Positions 17,453 to 25,450 of a DNA stretch of 64,000 nt are shown here, in pieces. The notes beneath the pieces were generated by a model. The model made no database searches, was not told the DNA's origin, and saw only the letters and a program-made list of their open reading frames with translations. Source of the stretch: JAWKXU01 sp964468045 (GTDB lineage Bacteria; Pseudomonadota; Alphaproteobacteria; Sphingomonadales; Sphingomonadaceae). Every line of letters begins with the position of its first letter. Position 1 is the stretch's first letter. A program made the translations under genes and the position numbers. The stretch spans positions 23,927 through 87,926 of the forward strand of contig CAYXTO010000015.1 of the NCBI GenBank assembly GCA_964468045.1, in the 5' to 3' direction.

Positions 17453-17842
17453 CTAGTCGGACGGACGCAGCCGGTAATCCTCCACCGGCGTCCCGCCAAT
17501 CAGATGTTCCTGGATGATGCGTTCGAGCACATCCGGCGTGCAACTGTGATACCAGACGCCGTCGGGCCAGACGACGGCAATGGGGCCGGCCTTGCAGATG
17601 CGCAGGCAGTCGGCCTTGGTGCGCGCCACGCCGCCCTTGTCGGCCAGACGCAGCTGGCTGAGCCGTTTCTTGAGATATTTCCAGGCTTCCGCGCCTTCCT
17701 TGCGGGAACAGCATTTTCCCTTTTCGGGTTCGGCGCAGAGGAAGATATGCCGCGCGATCGCCTCGCCCCCGATCTGCCTGAGGGCCTTGCGCGCCTGCCT
17801 GACGTCGGACTTTTCGCGTTCGGGCGTCGCTTCATCTGTCAT
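17453..17842 (-). CDS. Thioredoxin-like [2Fe-2S] ferredoxin-type protein
   Basis: A 129-residue protein related to the thioredoxin-fold [2Fe-2S] ferredoxins. Four cysteines fit cluster ligation: Cys36 (FLCAEPEKGKC), Cys44 or Cys45, Cys79 (DCLRICKAGP) and Cys83. VWPDGVWYHSCTPDVLERIIQEHLIGG near 91-117 is the typical C-terminal block. An electron-transfer role is inferred; the partner is unknown. A long structured non-coding tract lies upstream. Confidence 0.8.
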   Translation of the reverse strand: MTDEATPEREKSDVRQARKALRQIGGEAIARHIFLCAEPEKGKCCSRKEGAEAWKYLKKRLSQLRLADKGGVARTKADCLRICKAGPIAVVWPDGVWYHSCTPDVLERIIQEHLIGGTPVEDYRLRPSD

Positions 17843-17915
17843 GAGCGTTGTCCAGGGTCAGGACCTGTTAATGGCGTGAGCCGTGGTGGCGCTTCGGCGG
17901 GATGAGCTGCGAGGA

Positions 17916-17955
17916 AGAGCGCGCAAGGCGGGGTAATCCCCCGGCTCAGCGCTCT
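17916..17955. repeat. Strong two-part hairpin in the non-coding interval
   Basis: The outer arms AGAGCGC (17916-17922) and GCGCTCT (17949-17955) enclose the inner hairpin CGGGG / CCCCG (17929-17933, 17939-17943) with loop TAATC. All 12 pairs are Watson-Crick. Confidence 0.65.
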
Positions 17956-18120
17956 GACGAAGCAGGTCGCCCGCCGGGCGCCATCCAAGGGACTTGGCCG
18001 GAAGGGCGCAGGGCGGCGTCGATCGGTTGTCAAATAGAACCACTATTCTCCGCCCTCTCTTCTGGCCCTGCCCTTGCGGTTTAAGCCACGGCCATGCCAT
18101 CAATAGGGCCTGACTCTAGA

Positions 18121-18164
18121 GTGATTTCGAAGCAAGTGGAATCACTTGCTGACTCGGAAATCAC
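18121..18164. repeat. Nested inverted-repeat element, copy 2
   Basis: Same element as at 4279-4322. The outer arms GTGATTTC and GAAATCAC (18121-18128, 18157-18164) are fully complementary here. The inner arms GCAAGTG and CACTTGC (18132-18138, 18143-18149) enclose GAAT. It contains two GANTC sites (GAATC at 18139, GACTC at 18151) and is preceded by TCTAGA. It lies 96 bp from the end of popZ. Confidence 0.75.
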
Positions 18165-18259
18165 GGAAAACAGGTGAATTCCAGCCCGGCGGCACCCCGC
18201 CTGAAACAGGGGACTGGGAGCGCGGCGCGAAAATCCGGCGCCCGCCGCGCTTTTGGGCG

Positions 18260-18730
18260 CTAGTTCCTCTTGCCCGCGATCCGCGCGATCTCGGCCGCCA
18301 CCATTTTCTCGACCATGCCGGGCAGGTTGCGCTCCAGCCAATCCGCCAGCATCGGGCGGAGCATGTCGCGCACCAGCCCTTCCAGCGAGGTTTCGCCGGA
18401 ACGGACGATCTGCGGGCGTGCGCTCGGCTCCGAAAGCATGGCCAGGGCGGCGAGCGATTCGCGCATCGAGCTGCCGACGGCTTCGTTCACCAGCGGCGAT
18501 TCGGTCACGACCGGCTGCTCGAACGGCTCGTCCTCGATCATCTCGCCTTCTTCGCCCAGGTCCAGAATCTCTTCCAGATCGTCTTCCGGCTGCTCGATCG
18601 CTTCCGGCTGAATCCCGGCCTGTTCCCGCTGGCGGCGCTGCTCGACCGCGCTTTCGCGGTTGTCGCGCGCGATAACCTTCTTGATCGATTCGAGGATCTC
18701 CTCGACCGACGGTTCACCTTCCTGACGCAT
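18260..18730 (-). CDS. popZ: PopZ-like pole-organising protein (DUF2497)
   Basis: Polar scaffold that in Caulobacter anchors the ParB-parS complex at the cell pole. It has 156 residues in the PopZ layout: the N-terminal helix EPSVEEILESIKKVIARD at about 6-23, an acidic, proline- and glutamate-rich disordered middle, and the C-terminal helices LEGLVRDMLRPMLADWLERNLPGMVEKMVAAEIARIA near 113-149 that self-assemble. The start MRQEGEPS was chosen because conservation begins there. It lies downstream of tolC and pcm, a common alphaproteobacterial order, and 10 kb from the putative origin. Confidence 0.85.
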   Translation of the reverse strand: MRQEGEPSVEEILESIKKVIARDNRESAVEQRRQREQAGIQPEAIEQPEDDLEEILDLGEEGEMIEDEPFEQPVVTESPLVNEAVGSSMRESLAALAMLSEPSARPQIVRSGETSLEGLVRDMLRPMLADWLERNLPGMVEKMVAAEIARIAGKRN

Positions 18731-18787
18731 GACCTGCGTGCCCCATCTTGCTTTGCCCCGTGCGAGCCATATCACAATAGAACGGAA

Positions 18788-20248
18788 TTATTGCGAAGAA
18801 ATTGAGCCGTCCTGCGCCGGTGTGTCAACGGTCCGCGTGGATTGGGCCTCCGGGTCGGGATCGAACGACCAGTCGAAGATGTTGCTTTTCACCCGCTCGT
18901 AATTGTCCTGGGGATCGTAGAGAGGCCCGCCGACATCGAGGTTGAGATCCCTCGCTTCGGCCTTGCCCATGGCCGCCAGCAGGGTGAAGCCCGCCACATA
19001 GGCATTGCGCCGGGCGATCACGAGCTGGACCCGCGAATTGAGCAGTTCCTGTTCGGCATTCAAGATATCGAGGATGGTCCGGTTGCCGACCGTGCTTTCG
19101 GCGCGCACCCCTTCGAGGCTCAGTTCGGCCGCCTCGATCGCGCTCTGGGTGGAATCGATGATCGCATTGGCCGCCTGCCAGCTCGAGAACGCGGCCCGGA
19201 CCTGGGCGATGATGTCGCGCTCCGTGGCGATTTCCTGCTCCAGCGCCGAAGCGGCGCGCGCTTGCGCCTGGCGTTCGAGCGCAGCGGGCCGTCCGCCCTG
19301 GAAGATCGGAATCGTCGCGCGCACCCCGGCCGTCGCCCCGGTGCTGGATTTGGGAAAGGCATCGCCCAGGGCGATATCGTTCTCCCGCTCCTGCTTGGTA
19401 TAGTCACCGCCGGCAAAGACTTCGATCTGCGGCAGGCGGGTCGATCCGGCCACTTCGATGTCATATGCCGAGGCTTGCGACCGCTCATGCGCCGCGACAA
19501 GGTCCGGATTGCTTTCCAGGGCGATCGCGACCGCCTGCTCCGCGCTTTCCGGCAGGCCCGGAAGCGGTGGCGGCGGCGCCAGCTCGCCCGGCGCATGGCC
19601 GACCAGCTGGATATAGCGTTCCCGTGCCGACACCAGATTGGCGCGGGCGTTGCGCAGGTCGCCCCTCGCCAGCTCCAGTCGCGCGGAGGATTGCGCGACG
19701 TCGGTGCGGGTGAGGTCGCCGATCTCGAAACGATCGCTGGTGGCCTGCAGGTTGACGCCCAGCACATCGACCTGGTTGGCGTTGAGCCCGACGATCGCCT
19801 CGTTCTGGATGACATCCATGTAGATGGCGACAACCTGGCTGAAGATGGCGGATTCGGTGGCGCGCAGATCGGCCTGCCCGGCCTTGACCCAGGTCTTGGC
19901 GGCCCGGACGGCGTTCTTCACCGCCCCGCCGGAATAGATCGGCACCCCGAGGGACAGGGTGGCGTTGTATTGCCGCTTCGGATTGAGCGGGCTGTCCGTG
20001 CTGTTGTAGAGATATTCCGTGAAGGTGCCGCCTCCGCTGGCCGCCGGCAGGCCATCGGCCCGTTCGATCACGACATTCTCGTCCACCGCGCGCTGGTCCG
20101 CCCGCGCCGCCTGCAGGGTGGGATTGGTGTTGTAGGCGCTAGCCAGCGCCTCGCGCAGCGTATCGGCTCGTGCCGGCATTGGCGCCATGCCGGCCCAGAC
20201 AAATACGCAGGCGCCCAGCAATTGGGCGGCAGTCGCCCGATTGCGCAT
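18788..20248 (-). CDS. tolC: TolC-family outer-membrane efflux channel
   Basis: Outer-membrane and periplasmic tunnel for type I secretion and multidrug efflux. It has 486 residues, with signal peptide 1-28 (ending ARA-DTL). It starts DTLREALASAYNTNPTLQAARA and carries two OEP repeats of coiled-coil helices, including LGVPIYSGGAVKNAVRAAK and TIPIFQGGRPAALERQAQ, the paired strand-helix turns of TolC. It lies 2 nt after pcm and is probably co-transcribed with pcm and popZ. No inner-membrane partner gene is nearby. Confidence 0.93.
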   Translation of the reverse strand: MRNRATAAQLLGACVFVWAGMAPMPARADTLREALASAYNTNPTLQAARADQRAVDENVVIERADGLPAASGGGTFTEYLYNSTDSPLNPKRQYNATLSLGVPIYSGGAVKNAVRAAKTWVKAGQADLRATESAIFSQVVAIYMDVIQNEAIVGLNANQVDVLGVNLQATSDRFEIGDLTRTDVAQSSARLELARGDLRNARANLVSARERYIQLVGHAPGELAPPPPLPGLPESAEQAVAIALESNPDLVAAHERSQASAYDIEVAGSTRLPQIEVFAGGDYTKQERENDIALGDAFPKSSTGATAGVRATIPIFQGGRPAALERQAQARAASALEQEIATERDIIAQVRAAFSSWQAANAIIDSTQSAIEAAELSLEGVRAESTVGNRTILDILNAEQELLNSRVQLVIARRNAYVAGFTLLAAMGKAEARDLNLDVGGPLYDPQDNYERVKSNIFDWSFDPDPEAQSTRTVDTPAQDGSISSQ

Positions 20249-20250
20249 GA

Positions 20251-20856
20251 TCAGAAAGACCAGCCTTTCGGAATAGCGAATTCAGCAAGGATCGGGATCC
20301 CCATTTCGGCAAGCGGCAGCAGGGCCACTTCGCCACCGGCCTTGCGCCCGTAGGCGAGCCGGGTCACGCCGCGGCTGACCATGCCGGTCACCACCCGCGC
20401 GCCATCGGCCAGCCTGGCCGCGAGCGAGGCGGGCACCTGTTCCACCGCGCCGTCGATCAGCAGCAGGGAAAAGTCGCCGCGCTTGCGGCTCTTGGCGGCG
20501 GCTTCGGCAGGATCGACCGATTCGACCGTATCGGCAAGGGTCCGGGCCAGAGCGGTCAGGTAGCCGCTGCCCGCATCCACCACCAGCACCCGGTCTTCCG
20601 GCGCCACCTGCGCTTCGCCGAGAAGCCGGCCGTAGAACAGCGGGGCGGCCAGGAAGCGGCCGTCGCCCAATGCCACCGCCCGGTCGATATAGGCGAAATC
20701 GCGCGCGGCCTCGGGCACATGATCTTCACGCGGCACGCCGGCGACCGCGGCAAGCACGGGTTCCTCATTGACGCCGCTGACCCGCAGCTGGCTATCGATC
20801 ATTGCCTTGCGGGCGGCGGTGAAGTCGGTTTCGGCGCGCGCGGCTGCCAGATTCAT
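20251..20856 (-). CDS. pcm: Protein-L-isoaspartate O-methyltransferase-like protein
   Basis: 201 residues related to PCMT. MIDSQLRVSGVNEEPVLAAVAGVPREDHVP near 19-48 is the family N-terminal pattern, and the SAM loop is VVDAGSGYLTALAR near 91-104. The usual VLEIGTGSGYQAA is altered and the following methyltransferase strands are shortened, compared with the roughly 210-residue norm, so repair activity is not certain. The start has GAGGAA upstream. It is the first gene of the pcm-tolC-popZ group. Confidence 0.82.
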   Translation of the reverse strand: MNLAAARAETDFTAARKAMIDSQLRVSGVNEEPVLAAVAGVPREDHVPEAARDFAYIDRAVALGDGRFLAAPLFYGRLLGEAQVAPEDRVLVVDAGSGYLTALARTLADTVESVDPAEAAAKSRKRGDFSLLLIDGAVEQVPASLAARLADGARVVTGMVSRGVTRLAYGRKAGGEVALLPLAEMGIPILAEFAIPKGWSF

Positions 20857-20946
20857 CTTCAATTCCTCATGCGCGGGGCGTTCCATGCGGGAACGGGGCC
20901 ATATCGCACGACGCTTTAGGGAAGACGGCCGCTCGCGCCAAGCGCT

Positions 20947-20976
20947 TTGACGACCCAGCCCTGCGGCGACTATGGG
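20947..20976 (+). promoter_or_regulatory. Sigma-70-type promoter of the fumarase gene
   Basis: TTGACG (20947-20952), an 18-bp spacer, then TATGGG (20971-20976). The predicted start of transcription is about 25 bp before the fumarase ATG. The -10 is a weak match, but the same TTGAC-plus-TATG pattern precedes rpmB. Confidence 0.5.
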
Positions 20977-21008
20977 GCGGCAATACCAAGCGAAGGAGCC
21001 CCGAGTCC

Positions 21009-22535
21009 ATGGCCGAGATGGTGACGATACGCGAAGACGACCTGATCGAAAGCGTTGCGGACGCGCTGCAATATATCTCCTATTACCATCCGATGGATTA
21101 CATCCGCGCCCTGGGCGAAGCCTATGAGGCGGAACAAGGCCCGGCGGCGAAGGACGCGATTGCCCAGATCCTCACCAACAGCCGGATGTGCGCGGAAGGG
21201 CATCGCCCGCTTTGCCAGGACACCGGTATCGTCAACGTATTCGTCAAATGGGGCCAGGATTGCCGGCTGGAATCGAAGCTCAGCCTGCAGGAAGTGGTCG
21301 ATGAAGGGGTGCGCCGGGCCTACAACCATCCCGAGAACAAGCTGCGCGCCTCCGTGCTGGCCGACCCGGCGTTCACCCGCCGCAACACGCGCGACAATAC
21401 GCCCTGCGTGCTGTCGGTGGAGATGGTGCCGGGCGGCAAGGTCTCGGTCGATGTCGCGGCCAAGGGCGGCGGCAGCGAGAACAAGTCCAAGTTCAGGATG
21501 ATGAATCCCAGCGACAGCATCGTCGACTGGGTGCTGGAGATGCTGCCCCAGATGGGCGCCGGCTGGTGCCCGCCCGGCATGCTGGGCATCGGCATCGGCG
21601 GCACGGCCGAACATTGCGTGAAGCTGGCCAAGGAGGCGCTGATGGACCCGATCGACATGGGCCAGTTGAAGCAGCGCGGCCCGCGGAACGATATCGAAGC
21701 GCTGCGGATCGAGATCTTCGACAAGGTCAATGCGCTGGGCATCGGGGCGCAGGGCCTGGGCGGTCTCTCCACCATTCTCGATGTCAAGATCAGGGATTGG
21801 CCCTGCCATGCTGCGGGCAAGCCGGTGGCGATGATCCCCAATTGCGCGGCGACCCGCCATGCTCATTTCACCCTCGACGGTTCCGGCCCGAGCTATCTCG
21901 AGACCCCCAGGCTCGACGAATGGCCGAAGGTCCATTGGGCGCCCGACAAGGCTGCGAAGCGCGTCGATCTCGATAATCTGACTGCGGAAGAAGTGCAGAG
22001 CTGGCAAAAGGGCGATCGCCTGCTGCTCAACGGCAAGATGCTGACCGGCCGCGACGCCGCGCACAAGCGCATCCAGGACATGCTGGCCAAGGGCGAGCCC
22101 CTGCCGGTCGATTTCACCGCTCGCGTGATCTACTACGTCGGCCCGGTCGATCCGGTGCGCGACGAAGTGGTCGGCCCGGCCGGTCCCACCACCGCCACCC
22201 GCATGGACAAGTTCATGGACATGATGCTGGGGCAAGGCCTGCTCGCCAGCGTCGGCAAGTCCGAACGCGGCCCGGCGGCCACCGAGTCCATCGCCAAGCA
22301 TCGATCCGCCTATCTCATGGCGGTGGGCGGCGCGGCCTATCTGGTCGCCCGGGCGATCAAGAAGGCCGAAGTGATCGCCTTCGAGGATCTCGGGATGGAA
22401 GCCATCTACGAATTCACGGTCGAGGACATGCCCGTCACGGTCGCGGTCGATTCGCAGGGCAGGAACGTCCACACCCTCGCTCCGCTGGAGTGGAAGGAGA
22501 AGATCGCGCGGGAACATCTGCTTCCCGCCGGTTGA
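21009..22535 (+). CDS. Fumarate hydratase, class I (4Fe-4S)
   Basis: Interconverts fumarate and malate in the TCA cycle. The single chain of 508 residues joins the alpha and beta parts. The alpha part holds the cluster cysteines in SRMCAEGHRPLCQDTG (the first two near 64 and 72) and GAGWCPPGMLGIGIGGT near 182-198. The beta part starts near 310 and includes YVGPVDPVRDEVVGPAGPTTATRMD near 377. AAGGAG lies 10 nt upstream of the ATG. The oxygen-labile cluster makes this enzyme a client of the suf/erpA genes in the window. Confidence 0.94.
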   Translation: MAEMVTIREDDLIESVADALQYISYYHPMDYIRALGEAYEAEQGPAAKDAIAQILTNSRMCAEGHRPLCQDTGIVNVFVKWGQDCRLESKLSLQEVVDEGVRRAYNHPENKLRASVLADPAFTRRNTRDNTPCVLSVEMVPGGKVSVDVAAKGGGSENKSKFRMMNPSDSIVDWVLEMLPQMGAGWCPPGMLGIGIGGTAEHCVKLAKEALMDPIDMGQLKQRGPRNDIEALRIEIFDKVNALGIGAQGLGGLSTILDVKIRDWPCHAAGKPVAMIPNCAATRHAHFTLDGSGPSYLETPRLDEWPKVHWAPDKAAKRVDLDNLTAEEVQSWQKGDRLLLNGKMLTGRDAAHKRIQDMLAKGEPLPVDFTARVIYYVGPVDPVRDEVVGPAGPTTATRMDKFMDMMLGQGLLASVGKSERGPAATESIAKHRSAYLMAVGGAAYLVARAIKKAEVIAFEDLGMEAIYEFTVEDMPVTVAVDSQGRNVHTLAPLEWKEKIAREHLLPAG

Positions 22536-22593
22536 TCCTCGACCGACCGCCGACAGGGACTCGCCTCGCCGCTTGCCCGGTGGCACGGCGAAT

Positions 22594-22613
22594 CGTGGCC
22601 GGGATCGGCCACG
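22594..22613. terminator. Hairpin after the fumarase gene
   Basis: CGTGGCC (22594-22600) and GGCCACG (22607-22613) pair perfectly around a 6-nt loop, 58 bp after the fumarase stop. No T tract follows, so the terminator assignment is tentative. Confidence 0.4.
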
Positions 22614-22666
22614 TGTGACGAAAACATTCGGGGCGAATCGCCGGATGCGCATAGGATGCACGGCAC

Positions 22667-22933
22667 ATGGCGATCCTCTTCATCTTTCTCCTCGGCGTCG
22701 GCAATTTCGCGATGCACAAGGCGGTGCTGGAAAGCCGCCACCCCTTATTGGGGCAATTGCCGTGGTTTGTGCATCTTCTCGGGGGCCGCATAGGCCTCGT
22801 GAGTGAGTTTCTGGTGCTGCTCGCAGCCCTGCTGCTGGTGGCCAATGATCACTCCGGATGGGGCATCGCCTATCTTGCCTATAGCCTGTTCAACGCCCTT
22901 GCCGCGTGGCTGATCATCACGCGAAGGCTGTGA
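22667..22933 (+). CDS. Small integral membrane protein, unknown
   Basis: 88 residues, almost entirely hydrophobic, with three likely helices (about 1-14, 38-60 and 65-83). RHPLLGQLPWFVHLLGGRIGL lies between the first two. It resembles conserved sphingomonad membrane proteins of unknown role that I have no name for. It is followed at 49 bp by the lipid-kinase-like gene. Confidence 0.65.
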   Translation: MAILFIFLLGVGNFAMHKAVLESRHPLLGQLPWFVHLLGGRIGLVSEFLVLLAALLLVANDHSGWGIAYLAYSLFNALAAWLIITRRL

Positions 22934-22982
22934 TCCGCCGCGTGGCGGGGGAACCGGATCGCCGTCGAGGCGCTATCCGGCC

Positions 22983-23834
22983 ATGAACGACAATCCGTGC
23001 CTGTGGCTGCTGATCAATGGTGCGAGCGGCAGCCATGATGAAGCTCGCCTCCAGGAACTCATTGCGGAACTGGAGAAAGCGGGCGCCCGGCCCCGCAGGA
23101 TAGTCGATTGCCAGGATGAGAGCATGCCGGACCGGCGCGCGCTGGAGCAGGCGGGTGTCGGCGTATTGGCGGTGCATGGCGGGGATGGCACGCTGAATGC
23201 GGCGATCACCGCGCTCGAGGGCTGGGGTGGAGCGGTGCTGCCGCTGCCGGGCGGCACTGCCAATCTCCTGTGCGGCATGTTGTATGGCGACGCCGGACCG
23301 GACGAGATCATCGCCCTGTTCGGTCATGGCAGGCTGGTTGCCCGCCGGCCGAATTGCATTCGTTGCTCTGCCGGGACCGGGCTGGCCGAGATCCTGGCGG
23401 GGCCGGGCGCGGCCTGGGCGGATGTGCGTGAGGAATTGCGCGAGGGCAATATCGTCGAAACGCTCGCAACGGCCGTCGATGCGGCCAGCCAGAGTACCGC
23501 CGGCCCGATGGTGGTCATCCGCCGGCCGATGCTGGGGCGCGAACAGGGCTATGCCGGCGTGCGGCTGTCGATCGCCAGGGGTGGAATGATGGTTCAGGGC
23601 TATGGCGCGGAGGACATCGGCGATTACCTGAAACAAGGCATTGCCCTGCTGCGGCGGGACTTTCGCGAGGGCCCTCATGACGATCTCGGGCTGCATGACG
23701 CGGTGACCTGCCGATCCGACGAGGACGAGCCGATTGCGTTGATGATCGATGGAGAGAGGCGGACAGGGCGGCACGAAGAGCAATTTTCTCTTGCCGAGCT
23801 CCAACTCGACCTGCTTTGCAAGCCCGATGGCTGA
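22983..23834 (+). CDS. Diacylglycerol/sphingosine kinase-family protein
   Basis: 283 residues of the DAGK-catalytic (LCB5) family. The nucleotide-binding HGGDGTLNA is at 65-73 and LPLPGGTANLLC at 86-97. A beta-sandwich C-terminal half follows. The family phosphorylates lipids such as diacylglycerol or sphingoid bases. Sphingomonads make sphingolipids, which makes a sphingoid substrate thinkable but unproven. The gene overlaps the next by 8 nt. Confidence 0.85.
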   Translation: MNDNPCLWLLINGASGSHDEARLQELIAELEKAGARPRRIVDCQDESMPDRRALEQAGVGVLAVHGGDGTLNAAITALEGWGGAVLPLPGGTANLLCGMLYGDAGPDEIIALFGHGRLVARRPNCIRCSAGTGLAEILAGPGAAWADVREELREGNIVETLATAVDAASQSTAGPMVVIRRPMLGREQGYAGVRLSIARGGMMVQGYGAEDIGDYLKQGIALLRRDFREGPHDDLGLHDAVTCRSDEDEPIALMIDGERRTGRHEEQFSLAELQLDLLCKPDG

Positions 23835-24684
23835 AACGACCACCCTGTTCCATCTGAGCGATATCCATTTCGGGCTGGAAGACCGGCGCGCACTGGATTG
23901 GGTGGTCGATGAGCTGGCAGCGCGGCGGCCCAGGGCGGTGGCGATAACCGGCGATCTCACCATGCGGGCGCGGCATCGCGAATTCGCGGCCGCCCGCCAA
24001 TGGATCGGCGCTCTGGAAGCCCCGGTGACGGTCGAGGTGGGCAATCACGACATGCCCTACTTCAACCTGATCGAGCGTTTCACTGCGCCCTATCGCCGGT
24101 TCCGCGAGATCCAGAATCTGGTCGAGCGGGAAATCGACCTGCCCGGGCTTGCGCTGGTTCCGCTCAAGACGGCCACGCGCGCGCAGTGGCGTTTCCCGTG
24201 GTCCAACGGCTGGGTCACGGAGAAGGCGCTGCGCCACACGCTGGATGCGATAGACGCCCTGCCCCCCGGCAAGCAGGTTCTGGTGACGGCGCACCATCCG
24301 CTCACGGAATTCAACGAGCGCGGCAAGCGGCTGACCATCGGCGGAACCCGCGCCCTGGAAGAACTGGCGGGCCGCAATGTGCTGGCCGTGCTCAGCGGCC
24401 ATATCCATGATGCATTCGATATCGTGGCGGAAACCGCGAAAGGTCCGGTCAGGATGATCGGGGCCGGCACTCTTTCCCGGCGCATACGCTCCACGCCGCC
24501 CAGCTTCAACGAGCTGCGCTGGGATGGGGAGACGCTTTCCGTCGAAGTGCGCAATCTGCAGCATGTGCCGACCCCGGCCATGCAGATCGACGAAGTGCCC
24601 GAAGATGCGATGCCGCCGCGTGAGCCGGGTGAACCGGTCGCACCGATCGGGCAGGTTCCGGCGGTCGACCCGCCGGTACATTGA
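23827..24684 (+). CDS. Calcineurin-like metallophosphoesterase
   Basis: A 285-residue binuclear metallophosphoesterase. All five family motifs are visible: DIH at 12-14 (HLSDIHFG), GD in ITGDLTMR near 44, GNHD near 78, H in TAHHPL near 158 and GHIH near 193. The start MAETTTLFHL was chosen at the ATG overlapping the lipid-kinase stop region. The genes form a pair, suggesting action on a related phosphorylated substrate. Confidence 0.88.
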   Translation: MAETTTLFHLSDIHFGLEDRRALDWVVDELAARRPRAVAITGDLTMRARHREFAAARQWIGALEAPVTVEVGNHDMPYFNLIERFTAPYRRFREIQNLVEREIDLPGLALVPLKTATRAQWRFPWSNGWVTEKALRHTLDAIDALPPGKQVLVTAHHPLTEFNERGKRLTIGGTRALEELAGRNVLAVLSGHIHDAFDIVAETAKGPVRMIGAGTLSRRIRSTPPSFNELRWDGETLSVEVRNLQHVPTPAMQIDEVPEDAMPPREPGEPVAPIGQVPAVDPPVH

Positions 24685-25371
24685 TCAGATCGGCGGGTTT
24701 TGCTGCCAGCGCCGCTGGGCGCGGCGCTCCACCGCGCGGAACAGGGCGTCCAGATCGTCGCGGCTGACGTCGAGCACTTCGTCCCACTCTTCCAGCACCG
24801 CGTCGAGGTCTTCCGTCTCGTAGTTCGGGATCCAGCCTTGCAATGGCTTCGGGGGCACGCTGGGCAGGCGGTGGGGCCAGGAGTGCCCGGTCAGATTGTT
24901 GTAGAGCCAGCCGATTGCCAGGATCACCAGGAGATTGAGGCTGAGCGGAAGCAGGAGGGCGATCCAGCCGTGGGAGGCCAGGGCGCCCAGCAAGGCGCAG
25001 GCTCCGCCGGGCGGATGCAGGCAGCGGGTCGCGCTCATCCCCGCTATCGCCAATCCGACCGCCAGCGCGCAGGCCAGTTCCGGACTCGGGACCCATTGCC
25101 CGATTCCCAGTCCGACCAGCGCGGAGAACATGCTGCCGCAGAAGACTGGCCAGGGCTGGGCAAGCGGGCTGGCGGGCAGGGCGAACACCAATACGGAAGA
25201 TGCACCCACCGATGCGATCATCCATTGCGCCTCGGCATTGCCTCCGGGCAGCAGGAGCCGAGTGAGCACGGCCGCGAAAGCAATCCCGATCAGCGCCCCT
25301 GCCGCGCCGCGCGCCCAGCCGAGCCGACCCGTTGCGCGGCTCGCGGCGCTGGCCAGAAAGCGGTAAGGCAT
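24685..25371 (-). CDS. HPP-family integral membrane protein
   Basis: 228 residues. The motif TRCLHPPGGACAL near 113-125 carries the name-giving HPP. Four or five membrane helices lie between 20 and 160. The C-terminal cytosolic part is charged, with DLDAVLEEWDEVLDVSRDDLDALFRAVERRA. HPP proteins have been linked to nitrite transport in other organisms; the role here is unknown. The start MPYRFLASAAS lies 25 bp beyond the rpsI terminator. Confidence 0.82.
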   Translation of the reverse strand: MPYRFLASAASRATGRLGWARGAAGALIGIAFAAVLTRLLLPGGNAEAQWMIASVGASSVLVFALPASPLAQPWPVFCGSMFSALVGLGIGQWVPSPELACALAVGLAIAGMSATRCLHPPGGACALLGALASHGWIALLLPLSLNLLVILAIGWLYNNLTGHSWPHRLPSVPPKPLQGWIPNYETEDLDAVLEEWDEVLDVSRDDLDALFRAVERRAQRRWQQNPPI

Positions 25372-25395
25372 GGTTGGGCTTTCCGAAGGCGGCGC

Positions 25396-25423
25396 AAAAA
25401 AGGGGCCAGCCTTGGCTGACCCC
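25396..25423 (-). terminator. Rho-independent terminator of rplM-rpsI
   Basis: On the minus strand, GGGGTCAGCC pairs with GGCTGGCCCC around a tiny loop, followed by six Ts (25401-25396). It starts 28 bp after the rpsI stop. This is a textbook intrinsic terminator and separates the ribosomal operon from the HPP gene. Confidence 0.9.
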
Positions 25424-25450
25424 TTCCTTGTCTCGAATGATCGAAGCCGC

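Larger units (their letters stand above)
17843..18259. other. Long non-coding interval with several hairpins
   Basis: This 417-bp gap between the ferredoxin gene and popZ has no convincing protein frame. It contains a long hairpin at 17916-17955, a smaller one (CCAAG / CTTGG, near 17979-17991), a self-complementary GCGCCCGGCGGGCG-type stretch and the repeat copy at 18121-18164. A structured 5' leader of the minus-strand ferredoxin message or an independent RNA would both fit. No terminator with a T tract was found, so its ends are undefined. Confidence 0.5.

Noticed and set aside
22610..22615. CACGTG as a fourth parS site
   Set aside because: The flanks do not match TGTT...AACA; it is part of a short hairpin instead.
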